Of a DNA stretch of 64,000 nucleotides, positions 53,208-60,548 are shown in pieces. Each line of letters begins with the position of its first letter. Within the stretch, counting starts at the first letter, position 1. The position numbers and the translations under genes were made by a program. Source of the stretch: Halpernia frigidisoli. Its GTDB lineage: Bacteria > Bacteroidota > Bacteroidia > Flavobacteriales > Weeksellaceae. The notes beneath the pieces are model-generated. The model worked only from the letters and a program-made list of their open reading frames with translations, ran no database searches and had not been told where the DNA came from. The stretch is taken from assembly GCF_900113805.1 (NCBI RefSeq), contig NZ_FOQT01000004.1, positions 124,001 to 188,000 of the forward strand, in the 5' to 3' direction.

Positions 53208-54743
53208 ATGGCAGACAAAGGAAAATTCATCTCGGAACTTCAGGCAAAATATACATCAAAAGGTGAATTTATCACTTTAGGAAAAGGAATGTTTAACGGC
53301 GAAGTGGTGCAGGAAGTTGATGTCAATATTCCTTTAAAAACCATTAACAGACACGGTTTGATCGCCGGCGCAACTGGAACGGGAAAAACAAAAACGTTGC
53401 AGGTTTTCGCTGAACAACTTTCTCATAAAGGAATTCCAAGTTTGGTTTTGGACGTAAAAGGTGATTTTTCCGGGATTGCAGAAGCTGGAACGGACAACGC
53501 CATTATTAAAGATAGATATTCAAAAACAGGTTTAAATTATCAGGCGCAAAGTTTTCCGGTAGAATTAATGACGATTTCCGGGGAAAAAGGTGTGAAACTT
53601 CGCGCAACCGTGACGGAATTTGGGCCGTTGCTTTTAAGTAAAATTTTGGACTTAAATGACACGCAAAGCAGCATTATGTCAATCGTTTTTAAATATTCTG
53701 ACGATAAAGGTTTACCTTTAATAGATTTAGAGGATTTAAAAAAATTACTGCAATACCTTACAGATGACGACGGTGGAAAAGCAGATTTAAAAGCGAATTA
53801 TGGTGCAATTTCACCGGCTTCTTTGGGTGCAATTTTACGGTCAATCGTTTCTTTGGAACAGCAGGGCGCGACCAAATTTTTTGGTGAACCAAGTTTTGAT
53901 GTCCACGATCTACTTCAAACCCGCGACGGAAAAGGCGTTGTCAATATTTTAAGGGTTCAAAATATTCAAAGTCAGCCACAACTTTTTTCAACTTTTATGT
54001 TGTCATTATTTGCAGAAATTTACATGACTTTTCCAGAAGAAGGCGATTCCGGGAAACCAAAATTTGTTTTATTTATTGATGAAGCGCATTTAATTTTTAA
54101 TGAAGCCTCAAAAACTTTATTGGCGCAAATTGAAAATATGGTAAAATTAATTCGCTCAAAAGGCGTGGGAATTTATTTTATAACACAAGTTCCGGGCGAT
54201 GTTCCTGAAAATGTTTTAAGCCAATTAGGAATGAAAATCCAGCATGCTTTGCGTGGTTTTACGGCAAACGATAGAAAAGAAATTAATAAAGCGGTAGAAA
54301 ATTATCCAATTACGGAATATTATGATGCAGGACAATTAATTCAAAATTTAGGAATTGGTGAAGCATTTATAACGGCATTAGATGAAAAAGGAATTCCAAC
54401 ACCTTTGGTTCAGACTTATTTAATTTCGCCGGAAAGCAGAATGGATATTTTATCTGACGCAGAAGTTTCAGAATTGACTGGTAAATCTGCTTTAGTTCAA
54501 AAATATGAGCAATCTGTGAACAAAGATTCTGCGTACGAAATGCTCACGACAAGAATGGAACAAGCTGTGCAGGCCGCTGCGCCCGAAGTTAAAGCAAAAA
54601 TTTCAAAAACTGCGGTACCAAAAGAGCAACCAAGCGTTTTTCAGGAAGTTATTGGAAGTCGCGCAGGTCAAAATTTTATGTCAACTTTAGCAAGAGAAGG
54701 CGCAAAATTTGTTTTGGGAATGTTGACAGGAAAAAGAAGATAA
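53208..54743 (+). CDS. HerA-like ATPase (DUF853 family)
   Basis: The 511 residues have Walker A in LIAGATGTGKTKT (residues 54-61 GATGTGKT), Walker B in KFVLFIDEAHLIF, and further LVLDVKGDFSGIAE and AFTANDRKEINKAVENY segments that define DUF853. It belongs to the HerA/FtsK DNA-pumping ATPases. It has no nuclease partner such as NurA next to it. The C-terminal part is a Lys/Ala/Gln-rich linker and a helix with GRAGQNFMSTLAREGAK. The cellular role is not established; conserved single copies occur widely. Confidence 0.9.
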   Translation: MADKGKFISELQAKYTSKGEFITLGKGMFNGEVVQEVDVNIPLKTINRHGLIAGATGTGKTKTLQVFAEQLSHKGIPSLVLDVKGDFSGIAEAGTDNAIIKDRYSKTGLNYQAQSFPVELMTISGEKGVKLRATVTEFGPLLLSKILDLNDTQSSIMSIVFKYSDDKGLPLIDLEDLKKLLQYLTDDDGGKADLKANYGAISPASLGAILRSIVSLEQQGATKFFGEPSFDVHDLLQTRDGKGVVNILRVQNIQSQPQLFSTFMLSLFAEIYMTFPEEGDSGKPKFVLFIDEAHLIFNEASKTLLAQIENMVKLIRSKGVGIYFITQVPGDVPENVLSQLGMKIQHALRGFTANDRKEINKAVENYPITEYYDAGQLIQNLGIGEAFITALDEKGIPTPLVQTYLISPESRMDILSDAEVSELTGKSALVQKYEQSVNKDSAYEMLTTRMEQAVQAAAPEVKAKISKTAVPKEQPSVFQEVIGSRAGQNFMSTLAREGAKFVLGMLTGKRR

Positions 54744-54764
54744 AATTTAAACAAAAAATAGTTT

Positions 54765-54798
54765 ACCTGAATTAGATTCTAACATTTTCAGGTTTTTT
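54765..54798 (+). terminator. Terminator of the HerA-like gene
   Basis: ACCTGAA and TTCAGGT pair around a loop that itself contains TTAGATTCTAA, followed by TTTTTTTA, 21 bases after the stop. Confidence 0.75.
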
Positions 54799-54809
54799 TA
54801 AAGATATTA

Positions 54810-56024
54810 ATGTATTCAATTATAGACATAGAGAGCAATGGCGCAGCTTTTCGGGAAGAACAGATTACCGAGATCGCCATTTATAAATTCGATGGACATC
54901 AGATTTTAGATCAGTTTATTTCGATGGTAAATCCTCTAAGTGAGATTACGCCTTTCGTTCAAAAACTCACAGGAATTACTCCCAACATGGTGCGAACGGC
55001 GCCGAAATTCTTTGAAATTGCAAAGAGAATTGTAGAAATCACTGAAAATACGACCGTTGTTGGTCATAATGTTGATTTTGATTACAGAATGTTGCGCCAG
55101 TCATTTGGAGCCTTAGGTTTTGAATTTGAGCGCGAAACAATCGATACAATTCCATTGGCACGTAAATTAATTCCTGACGAAAAAAGTTATTCTTTAAGCA
55201 AACTTTGCAAATCAATCGGCATTCCTTTAACGGAAAAACACCGCGCAGGCGGCGATGCGAGAGCCACTTTAGACTTGTTTAAATTATTAATGCTAAAAGA
55301 CCAATCCGCAGAAATTATCCAGAAACAACAGGAAGAAGCGCGATCAAAAACGTTTTTAAATAAGATAAGAAAATTGACGGAAAATCTGCCTTCAAAAAAA
55401 GGTTTGGTGTATTTTCAAGACGAAAATGGAAAATTGCTTTATCTGGATTTCGTTACAGACTTATACAGAATTTCTAAAAACGTTCTAAATTCCAAAGCCA
55501 AAAAATGGTATCATATTCAGCAATTAACAGAGCAAATAAATTACGAATTGGTTGGAAACGAAGTTCTTGCGAGAATTATGATGCTTAATAAAAAAATCAC
55601 GAAAGATGAACGTGCGCTTTTTGGTTTGTTTTTTATTAATGAAAAATTTAGCATAAAGAGGTTGACCTCCGTAAAAAAGATAAAACCTTTAGTAAAATTA
55701 AAAACATTTTCTCAGTCTTCAAAAGTGTTAAAATACGCGGAAGAATTTAGTGATTTTGAAACTTTTAATTCTATAATTAATTTAGAAGACAGAAATGAAC
55801 TTTGGATTTCTGAAGGCAGAACTTTAGGCGAAAAATCTTTTATCATAATTGAAAACGGAATTTTAAGCGGTTTTGGTTTTTACGAATTATACCATCAAAT
55901 AAAATCGTGGGAAATGATAAAGAAATTAAAAATTGATATTTCTTTTGAACCAAAATTGTTAGAGAATTATTTGAAATTAGCACTTCTAAAAAACTATTTT
56001 GAAATAATTTCAATTCCGAAATAA
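54810..56024 (+). CDS. DnaQ-like 3'-5' exonuclease with a decayed GIY-YIG-like C-terminal domain
   Basis: The 404 residues start with a DEDDh exonuclease: Asp6 and Glu8 in IIDIESNG, Asp89 in GHNVDFDY, His144 and Asp149 in HRAGGDARAT. After ~residue 190 comes SKKGLVYFQDENGKLLYLDFV with YELVGNEVLARIM further on. This aligns with the GIY-YIG fold of UvrC/Cho (PGVYYF...VIYIGKS), but GIY is GLV, YIG is YLD and the arginine context is lost, so nuclease activity of that domain is unlikely. Such DnaQ-UvrC-like fusions occur in Bacteroidota. It probably acts in repair. Confidence 0.85.
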   Translation: MYSIIDIESNGAAFREEQITEIAIYKFDGHQILDQFISMVNPLSEITPFVQKLTGITPNMVRTAPKFFEIAKRIVEITENTTVVGHNVDFDYRMLRQSFGALGFEFERETIDTIPLARKLIPDEKSYSLSKLCKSIGIPLTEKHRAGGDARATLDLFKLLMLKDQSAEIIQKQQEEARSKTFLNKIRKLTENLPSKKGLVYFQDENGKLLYLDFVTDLYRISKNVLNSKAKKWYHIQQLTEQINYELVGNEVLARIMMLNKKITKDERALFGLFFINEKFSIKRLTSVKKIKPLVKLKTFSQSSKVLKYAEEFSDFETFNSIINLEDRNELWISEGRTLGEKSFIIIENGILSGFGFYELYHQIKSWEMIKKLKIDISFEPKLLENYLKLALLKNYFEIISIPK

Positions 56025-56098
56025 CCGAAAATCTTTAAAGATTTACAAAATCCTTTAACAAAAAAGAAACAATTCAGCAATTAAATTCAATACAAAAA

Positions 56099-56129
56099 TT
56101 GCGAGATTTACAGATAAATTCTAATTTTG
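56099..56129 (+). promoter_or_regulatory. Promoter of the lysA leader transcript (TTG-N20-TAATTTTG)
   Basis: TTG at 56099-56101, 20 bases, then TAATTTTG at 56122-56129 and GC. Both elements and the spacing fit the Bacteroidota consensus. Transcription would start near 56135, 15 bases before the leader ORF. Confidence 0.6.
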
Positions 56130-56149
56130 CCGAAAATTTAAAACAAGCA

Positions 56150-56221
56150 ATGCAAATTATTAAACAAAATAAAATCGGTAAAAAGGGAGCTGTAAAGTTC
56201 TCTAAGGTTTGGAATGTCTAA
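56150..56221 (+). CDS. Putative Lys-rich leader peptide upstream of lysA
   Basis: The 23-codon ORF reads MQIIKQNKIGKKGAVK and ends FSKVWNV. Six of its 23 residues are Lys (positions 5, 8, 11, 12, 16, 19). It lies between a consensus promoter and a strong intrinsic terminator, and the diaminopimelate decarboxylase gene follows. The plan is that of an amino acid attenuator in which ribosome stalling at Lys codons would prevent terminator formation. Translation has not been shown; the Lys codons are dispersed, not in one run, so this is a proposal. Confidence 0.55.
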   Translation: MQIIKQNKIGKKGAVKFSKVWNV

Positions 56222-56250
56222 TGAGTTGTATGCATAAAATATTAATCCGC

Positions 56251-56285
56251 GGCAGACTCTTTTCGAAGAATCTGCCTTTTTATTT
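56251..56285 (+). terminator. Attenuator-type terminator before lysA (UUCG tetraloop)
   Basis: GGCAGA and TCTGCC form the outer stem, and CTT-TTCG-AAG gives the inner stem with a stable UUCG loop, followed by TTTTTATTT. It lies after the promoter and leader ORF and 15 bases before lysA, with no other gene between, so it would end the lysA transcript prematurely unless disrupted. A competing pairing GAGTTG (56222-56227) with CAGACTC (56253-56259, one bulge) is possible but weak. Confidence 0.8.
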
Positions 56286-56299
56286 AAAAAAATATAAAA

Positions 56300-57499
56300 A
56301 TGACCGATAAAAATTTACTAAAAATCGCACAGGAATTTGGAACGCCAACCTACGTTTACGAAGCAGAATCCATCAAAACTCAGTATCAAAAACTGACGGA
56401 TTCTTTTACGAAAAACACCCGTTTTTTCTATGCTGCAAAGTCTTTAACGAACATTAATATTTTAAAATATATAAAAAGTTTAGGCGCGTCCTTAGATTGC
56501 GTTTCTATAAATGAAGTGAAATTAGGTTTGAGAGCCGGTTTTACTGTAGATCGTATTTTATTCACTCCAAACTGCGTAGATTTTTCTGAAATTGAAGAAG
56601 CTGTCGCGCTAAAAGTTCATGTGAATATTGATAATATTTCCATTTTGGAGCAATTTGGGACAAAATATGGCAATTCTTATCCAATTTTTGTTCGTATTAA
56701 TCCGCACATTTTTGCGGGTGGAAATTATAAAATCTCAACCGGACATATTGATTCTAAATTTGGGATTTCCATTCATCAACTTCGTCATATCGAACGTGTA
56801 ATGAAATCTACAAACCTTTGCGTGAACGGCCTTCATATGCACACGGGAAGTGAAATAAAAGATGTTGATGTTTTCGTGCAGGGTTTAGAAATTTTATTTG
56901 AAATATCAGAACATTTTCCATATTTAAAATATTTAGACATGGGAAGTGGTTTTAAAGTGCCTTATCAAGACGGCGATCTGGAAACGGACGTGAAATCTTT
57001 AGGTAAAAAAGTAGAAAAAGTATTGTCTGATTTCGAAAAAGAATCTGGCAGAAATCTCGAACTTTGGTTTGAACCGGGTAAGTTTTTGGTAAGTGAAAGT
57101 GGTCATTTTATTGTGAATTCAAATGTCATTAAACCAACAACTGCAACAACATTTGTCGGAATAAATTCTGGTTTCAATCATTTAATTCGTCCCATGTTTT
57201 ACGATTCTTACCATAAAATCGAAAACTTATCAAATCCAAAAGGTGCGGAAAGAATTTATACTGTCGTAGGAAATATCTGTGAAACCGATACTTTTGCCTG
57301 GGACAGAAAATTAAATGAAGTACGCGAAGGTGATGTTTTGGTTTTTCGAAATGCAGGCGCTTATGGATTTGAAATGAGTTCAAATTTTAATTCACGCCTA
57401 AAACCGGCGGAAGTTCTTTGGCTAGACGGAAAAGCGCATTTAATTAGAAGAAGAGATGAGTTTGAGGATTTGCTGAGAAATCAGATAGAGGTTTTATAG
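56300..57499 (+). CDS. lysA: Diaminopimelate decarboxylase
   Basis: The enzyme forms L-lysine from meso-diaminopimelate with PLP. The 399 residues show the PLP-binding Lys47 in FFYAAKSLTN, LHMHTGSEI, the glycine-rich MGSGFKVPY, EPGKFLVSESG and the NICETDTFAWDRK segment with the substrate-binding Cys-Glu from the partner subunit. The order is that of the fold-type III family and the length fits Bacteroidota LysA. It follows an apparent leader/terminator. Other Lys pathway genes are not nearby. Confidence 0.96.
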   Translation: MTDKNLLKIAQEFGTPTYVYEAESIKTQYQKLTDSFTKNTRFFYAAKSLTNINILKYIKSLGASLDCVSINEVKLGLRAGFTVDRILFTPNCVDFSEIEEAVALKVHVNIDNISILEQFGTKYGNSYPIFVRINPHIFAGGNYKISTGHIDSKFGISIHQLRHIERVMKSTNLCVNGLHMHTGSEIKDVDVFVQGLEILFEISEHFPYLKYLDMGSGFKVPYQDGDLETDVKSLGKKVEKVLSDFEKESGRNLELWFEPGKFLVSESGHFIVNSNVIKPTTATTFVGINSGFNHLIRPMFYDSYHKIENLSNPKGAERIYTVVGNICETDTFAWDRKLNEVREGDVLVFRNAGAYGFEMSSNFNSRLKPAEVLWLDGKAHLIRRRDEFEDLLRNQIEVL

Positions 57500-57535
57500 A
57501 ATTATTGTAGATTTACTTGAATTAAATTAAAAACA

Positions 57536-57961
57536 ATGAAAAAGATATTTGTAATTATTTTTTCTTTTGCTTTAACAATTGTTTTTGCACAAGAAAATAA
57601 AACAACAGTAAGTTATGAAGGCGGAAATGAAAAAATGGCCAAGGATTTAAGAGGTAATTTTGAAAGCGTTCTGAAACAATATAATTTTAACGGAAATGTA
57701 AATATTAGTTTTGTTATCGATGAAAATGGTAAAATTAAAGGTGAGGTCTTAGAACCAAAGAGTGAGGATAACGAATTCAAAGTAGAAATATTTCGGGCTT
57801 TGGAAAGAACAGGAAAAAACTGGATCGCTGCAACAAAAGACGGTAAAAATGTTGCGACGAAAGTTACAATTCCTTTGAACTACAATGTGGACGTAAGGCC
57901 GACAGATGAGCGAACGCGTTTCTCATCAGATAATTTAAATAATCGAGCTTTGTCAAGATAA
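57536..57961 (+). CDS. Secreted protein with a TonB C-terminal-like domain
   Basis: The 141 residues start with a signal peptide (MKKIFVIIFSFALTIVFAQ). A single domain follows (GNVNISFVIDENGKIKGEVLEPKSEDNEFKVEIFRALERTGKNWIAA), which matches the TonB_C fold pattern of Bacteroidota (xxGKVxxSFVVDxxGxI...A...xxxWxPA). There is no transmembrane anchor or Pro-rich spacer, so it is not a working TonB and more likely a periplasmic adaptor. The next gene encodes two copies of the same domain. Function unknown. Confidence 0.75.
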   Translation: MKKIFVIIFSFALTIVFAQENKTTVSYEGGNEKMAKDLRGNFESVLKQYNFNGNVNISFVIDENGKIKGEVLEPKSEDNEFKVEIFRALERTGKNWIAATKDGKNVATKVTIPLNYNVDVRPTDERTRFSSDNLNNRALSR

Positions 57962-57972
57962 AAAAATCAAGA

Positions 57973-58003
57973 AAAACTTTGTAAGAAATTGCAAAGTTTT
58001 TTT
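57973..58003 (+). terminator. Terminator between the two TonB_C-type genes
   Basis: AAAACTTTG and CAAAGTTTT pair around TAAGAAATTG and are followed by TTT, about 12 bases after the stop of the first gene. It could reduce expression of the second. Confidence 0.6.
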
Positions 58004-58033
58004 ATGAAAATTAATGATTTTATGAAGATAAAT

Positions 58034-58753
58034 ATGAGAAAATGGATTTTGGTGATACTCTTTTTTCCTTTGATTTTTAAAGCTCAAATTTTAGATCAAT
58101 ATCCACGCGGACAGAATTTCTATGAAGGCGGAATTACGAAAGTTTACAACGATCTCCATCAAATAATTGTTGATCAAAAACTTAAAAAATGTGCTGATCC
58201 AAAGGAATTATACCGGTTAAATTTACTTTTAACTAAAGAAGGCGATATAAAATTTGTGAAAGATTTTGATACTTTGAATATTGCTAAAAATCAATGCGCT
58301 TATGATTTGTCTAAAACTTTGGCAATTAATTTAAAGGGTAAAAAATGGCTTCCTGCTGAAGTAAAAGGTCAAAAATTTTCTTCTTTGGTTTACTTAATGA
58401 TTTTCCCTAATGATTTGTTTGAAAAGTACCAATCAGATTATAACCCATCAAGATATTTCAAAGGTTCTGTTTTTAAAGACGGCCAAGAAAATTTAACTAA
58501 AGAAATCCGAAATACATTTAAAAGTTTATTTTCTGATTACAATGTGAGAGGAAAATTTTATCTGGATTTTTATGTTGATGCAAACGGTGAAATTGTCTCG
58601 CCAAGCGTAAAGCCGGAAATTGAAAATCAAGATTTTAAAAGAGAAGTTTTTAGAACACTTCAAAGGATGAACCAAAAATGGATTCCGGCAACTTTTCATG
58701 AAATTCCGGTAAAAAGTAAATTTTCGGTTCCACTTATTTTCACGCAAGAATAA
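58034..58753 (+). CDS. Secreted protein with two TonB C-terminal-like domains
   Basis: With the start at MRKWILVILFFPLIFKAQ (58034) the product has a normal signal peptide and 239 residues; upstream in-frame ATGs lack one. Two related domains follow: ~35-130 (LLLTKEGDIKFVKDFD ... GKKWLPAEVKGQKFSSLVYLMIF) and ~150-239 (FYVDANGEIVSPSVKPE ... NQKWIPATFHEIPVKSKFSVPLIF). The repeats KKW[LI]PA and the closing strand are shared with the preceding gene. It has no membrane anchor. The gene pair arose by duplication; function unknown. Confidence 0.72.
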   Translation: MRKWILVILFFPLIFKAQILDQYPRGQNFYEGGITKVYNDLHQIIVDQKLKKCADPKELYRLNLLLTKEGDIKFVKDFDTLNIAKNQCAYDLSKTLAINLKGKKWLPAEVKGQKFSSLVYLMIFPNDLFEKYQSDYNPSRYFKGSVFKDGQENLTKEIRNTFKSLFSDYNVRGKFYLDFYVDANGEIVSPSVKPEIENQDFKREVFRTLQRMNQKWIPATFHEIPVKSKFSVPLIFTQE

Positions 58754-58787
58754 TCTCGTAATTTCTGCCATTCTGTCCTAATTTTTC

Positions 58788-58795
58788 TATCTTTG
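58788..58795 (+). promoter_or_regulatory. Promoter -7 element of miaB
   Basis: TATCTTTG followed by CAC fits TAnnTTTG exactly. The -33 region has TTCTG rather than TTTG. It lies 50 bases before the GTG start. Confidence 0.45.
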
Positions 58796-58845
58796 CACCT
58801 TGAATTTCATTTAAAATCTAAAATTCAAAATCTAAAATTTACAAA

Positions 58846-60279
58846 GTGCAGGAAAAATATATAGACGAAACAAAACAAGGCGAAGCCTACGCAATTGCAG
58901 AAAAACCAACTAATTCTAAAAAATTATTTTTGGAAAGCTACGGTTGTCAGATGAATTTCTCAGATTCAGAAATTGTCGCTTCCATTTTAAATGAACAAGG
59001 GTACAACACCACTTTAGATGTTAATGAGGCAGATTTAATTTTATTAAATACCTGTTCGATCCGAGAAAAAGCCGAGCAAACCGTGAGAATGCGTTTAGCG
59101 CAATTCAAAAATTTAAAAAAGGAAAAACCGAGCATCACCGTTGGCGTTTTGGGTTGTATGGCAGAACGCTTGAAAACCAAGTTTCTAGAAGAAGAACAAT
59201 TGGTAGATCTGGTCGTCGGTCCCGATGCTTACAGAGATTTGCCGAATTTATTAAAGGAGACTGAAGACGGAAGAGACGCGATAAACGTGATTCTTTCCAA
59301 AGAGGAAACTTACGCAGATATCAATCCCGTTCGTTTGGGCGGAAATGGCGTGACTTCATTTGTAACGATCACACGAGGTTGCGATAATATGTGTACTTTT
59401 TGTGTCGTTCCTTTTACCAGAGGTCGCGAGAGAAGTCGTGATCCGCATTCTATTTTGGAAGAATGTAAAAATTTGGCCGAAAATGGTTATAAGGAGATAA
59501 CGCTTTTAGGTCAGAATGTAGATTCCTATTTATGGTTTGGCGGAGGTCCGAAAAAAGATTTCCTTAAAGCCAGTGAAATGCAGCAATTAACAGCCGTTAA
59601 TTTCGCGCAATTGCTTGGAATGGTTGCACTTGCAGTTCCAAATTTACGTATTAGATTTTCCACTTCCAATCCGCACGATATGTCGGAAGACGTTTTTCAC
59701 ACGATCGCAAAACACGATAATATTTGCAATTACGTTCACCTTCCCGTTCAAAGTGGAAGTGACCGAATTCTTCAGTTGATGAACCGTCAACACACTCGCG
59801 AACAATATTTACATTTAATAAAAAGAGCGAAAGAAATTATTCCGGATGTCTCTTTTTCACAAGATATGATGGTTGGTTTTTGCACGGAAACTGAAGAGGA
59901 TCACCAGGAAACTTTAAGTTTGATGCGCGAAGTAGAATTCGATTACGGTTATATGTTTTCCTATTCAGAACGTCCCGGAACGCCGGCTCACAAAAAAATG
60001 GAAGATGATATTCCTGCACTTGAAAAACAGCGAAGACTCGCCGAAGTGATTGCTTTACAAGGCGAATTATCCCGAAAAAGAATGGAAGGTTATTCCGGGA
60101 AAGTGCATCAGGTTTTAATTGAAGGGATTTCCAAGAAAAATAAAAACCAATGGAAAGGCCGTATTTCTCAAAATGCCGTTTGCGTTTTTGATATGCTGGA
60201 AGGTCAGAAATTAGGTGATTTCGTAGACGTTTTTGTCCACGGAAATACGCAGGGAACGCTTTTAGGGGAAACGGTTTAA
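58846..60279 (+). CDS. miaB: tRNA-2-methylthio-N6-dimethylallyladenosine synthase MiaB
   Basis: The radical SAM methylthiotransferase modifies A37 of tRNAs reading UNN codons. In the 477 residues, Cys34, Cys70 and Cys104 ([22 protein letters not shown]) bind the auxiliary 4Fe-4S cluster; Cys179, Cys183 and Cys186 in CDNMCTFC bind the radical SAM cluster. A TRAM domain forms the end ([13 protein letters not shown]). The start is a GTG at 58846; no ATG fits. In many Bacteroidota the sigma-54 activator gene follows miaB directly; here a repeat and a DUF1016 gene intervene. Confidence 0.96.
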   Translation: MQEKYIDETKQGEAYAIAEKPTNSKKLFLESYGCQMNFSDSEIVASILNEQGYNTTLDVNEADLILLNTCSIREKAEQTVRMRLAQFKNLKKEKPSITVGVLGCMAERLKTKFLEEEQLVDLVVGPDAYRDLPNLLKETEDGRDAINVILSKEETYADINPVRLGGNGVTSFVTITRGCDNMCTFCVVPFTRGRERSRDPHSILEECKNLAENGYKEITLLGQNVDSYLWFGGGPKKDFLKASEMQQLTAVNFAQLLGMVALAVPNLRIRFSTSNPHDMSEDVFHTIAKHDNICNYVHLPVQSGSDRILQLMNRQHTREQYLHLIKRAKEIIPDVSFSQDMMVGFCTETEEDHQETLSLMREVEFDYGYMFSYSERPGTPAHKKMEDDIPALEKQRRLAEVIALQGELSRKRMEGYSGKVHQVLIEGISKKNKNQWKGRISQNAVCVFDMLEGQKLGDFVDVFVHGNTQGTLLGETV

Positions 60280-60290
60280 GTTATTGCGAG

Positions 60291-60515
60291 GAACGAAGCA
60301 ATCTAAAGTTTGGGCAGACATTTGACTTTGTCGAATATCAACTTATTATTTTTTTATGGCAGACATTTCCGCCTTCCGTTCTCAAAACGAGGAACGAGTT
60401 TCGATGAAACAAATTAAAAAAATATAAAATTTGAATCAATCTTTTTGCTTCGAAATTCGTTTTTCGATAGAAAATGTTTCGCAAGCAAAAAGGATTTCCA
60501 CTCAAGTCGGGCTGC
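60291..60515 (-). repeat. Dispersed intergenic repeat, copy D
   Basis: Read on the minus strand it begins GCAGCCCGACTTGAGTGGAA, then ATCCTTTTTGC, a longer loop with its own hairpin, GCAAAAAGATTGATTC, ATCGAAACTCGTTCCTCGTT, GAGAACGGAAGGCGGAAATG, TCTGCCATAAAAAAATAAT, and ends CAAATGTCTGCCCA. The order is the same as at 39239-39420 on the opposite strand. Beyond it lies another common string, GATTGCTTCGTTCCTCGC. It occupies the gap between miaB and the DUF1016 gene. Confidence 0.75.
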
Positions 60516-60548
60516 AATTTTCGCCAGAAATTTAGTTAGTTTTTTAAA

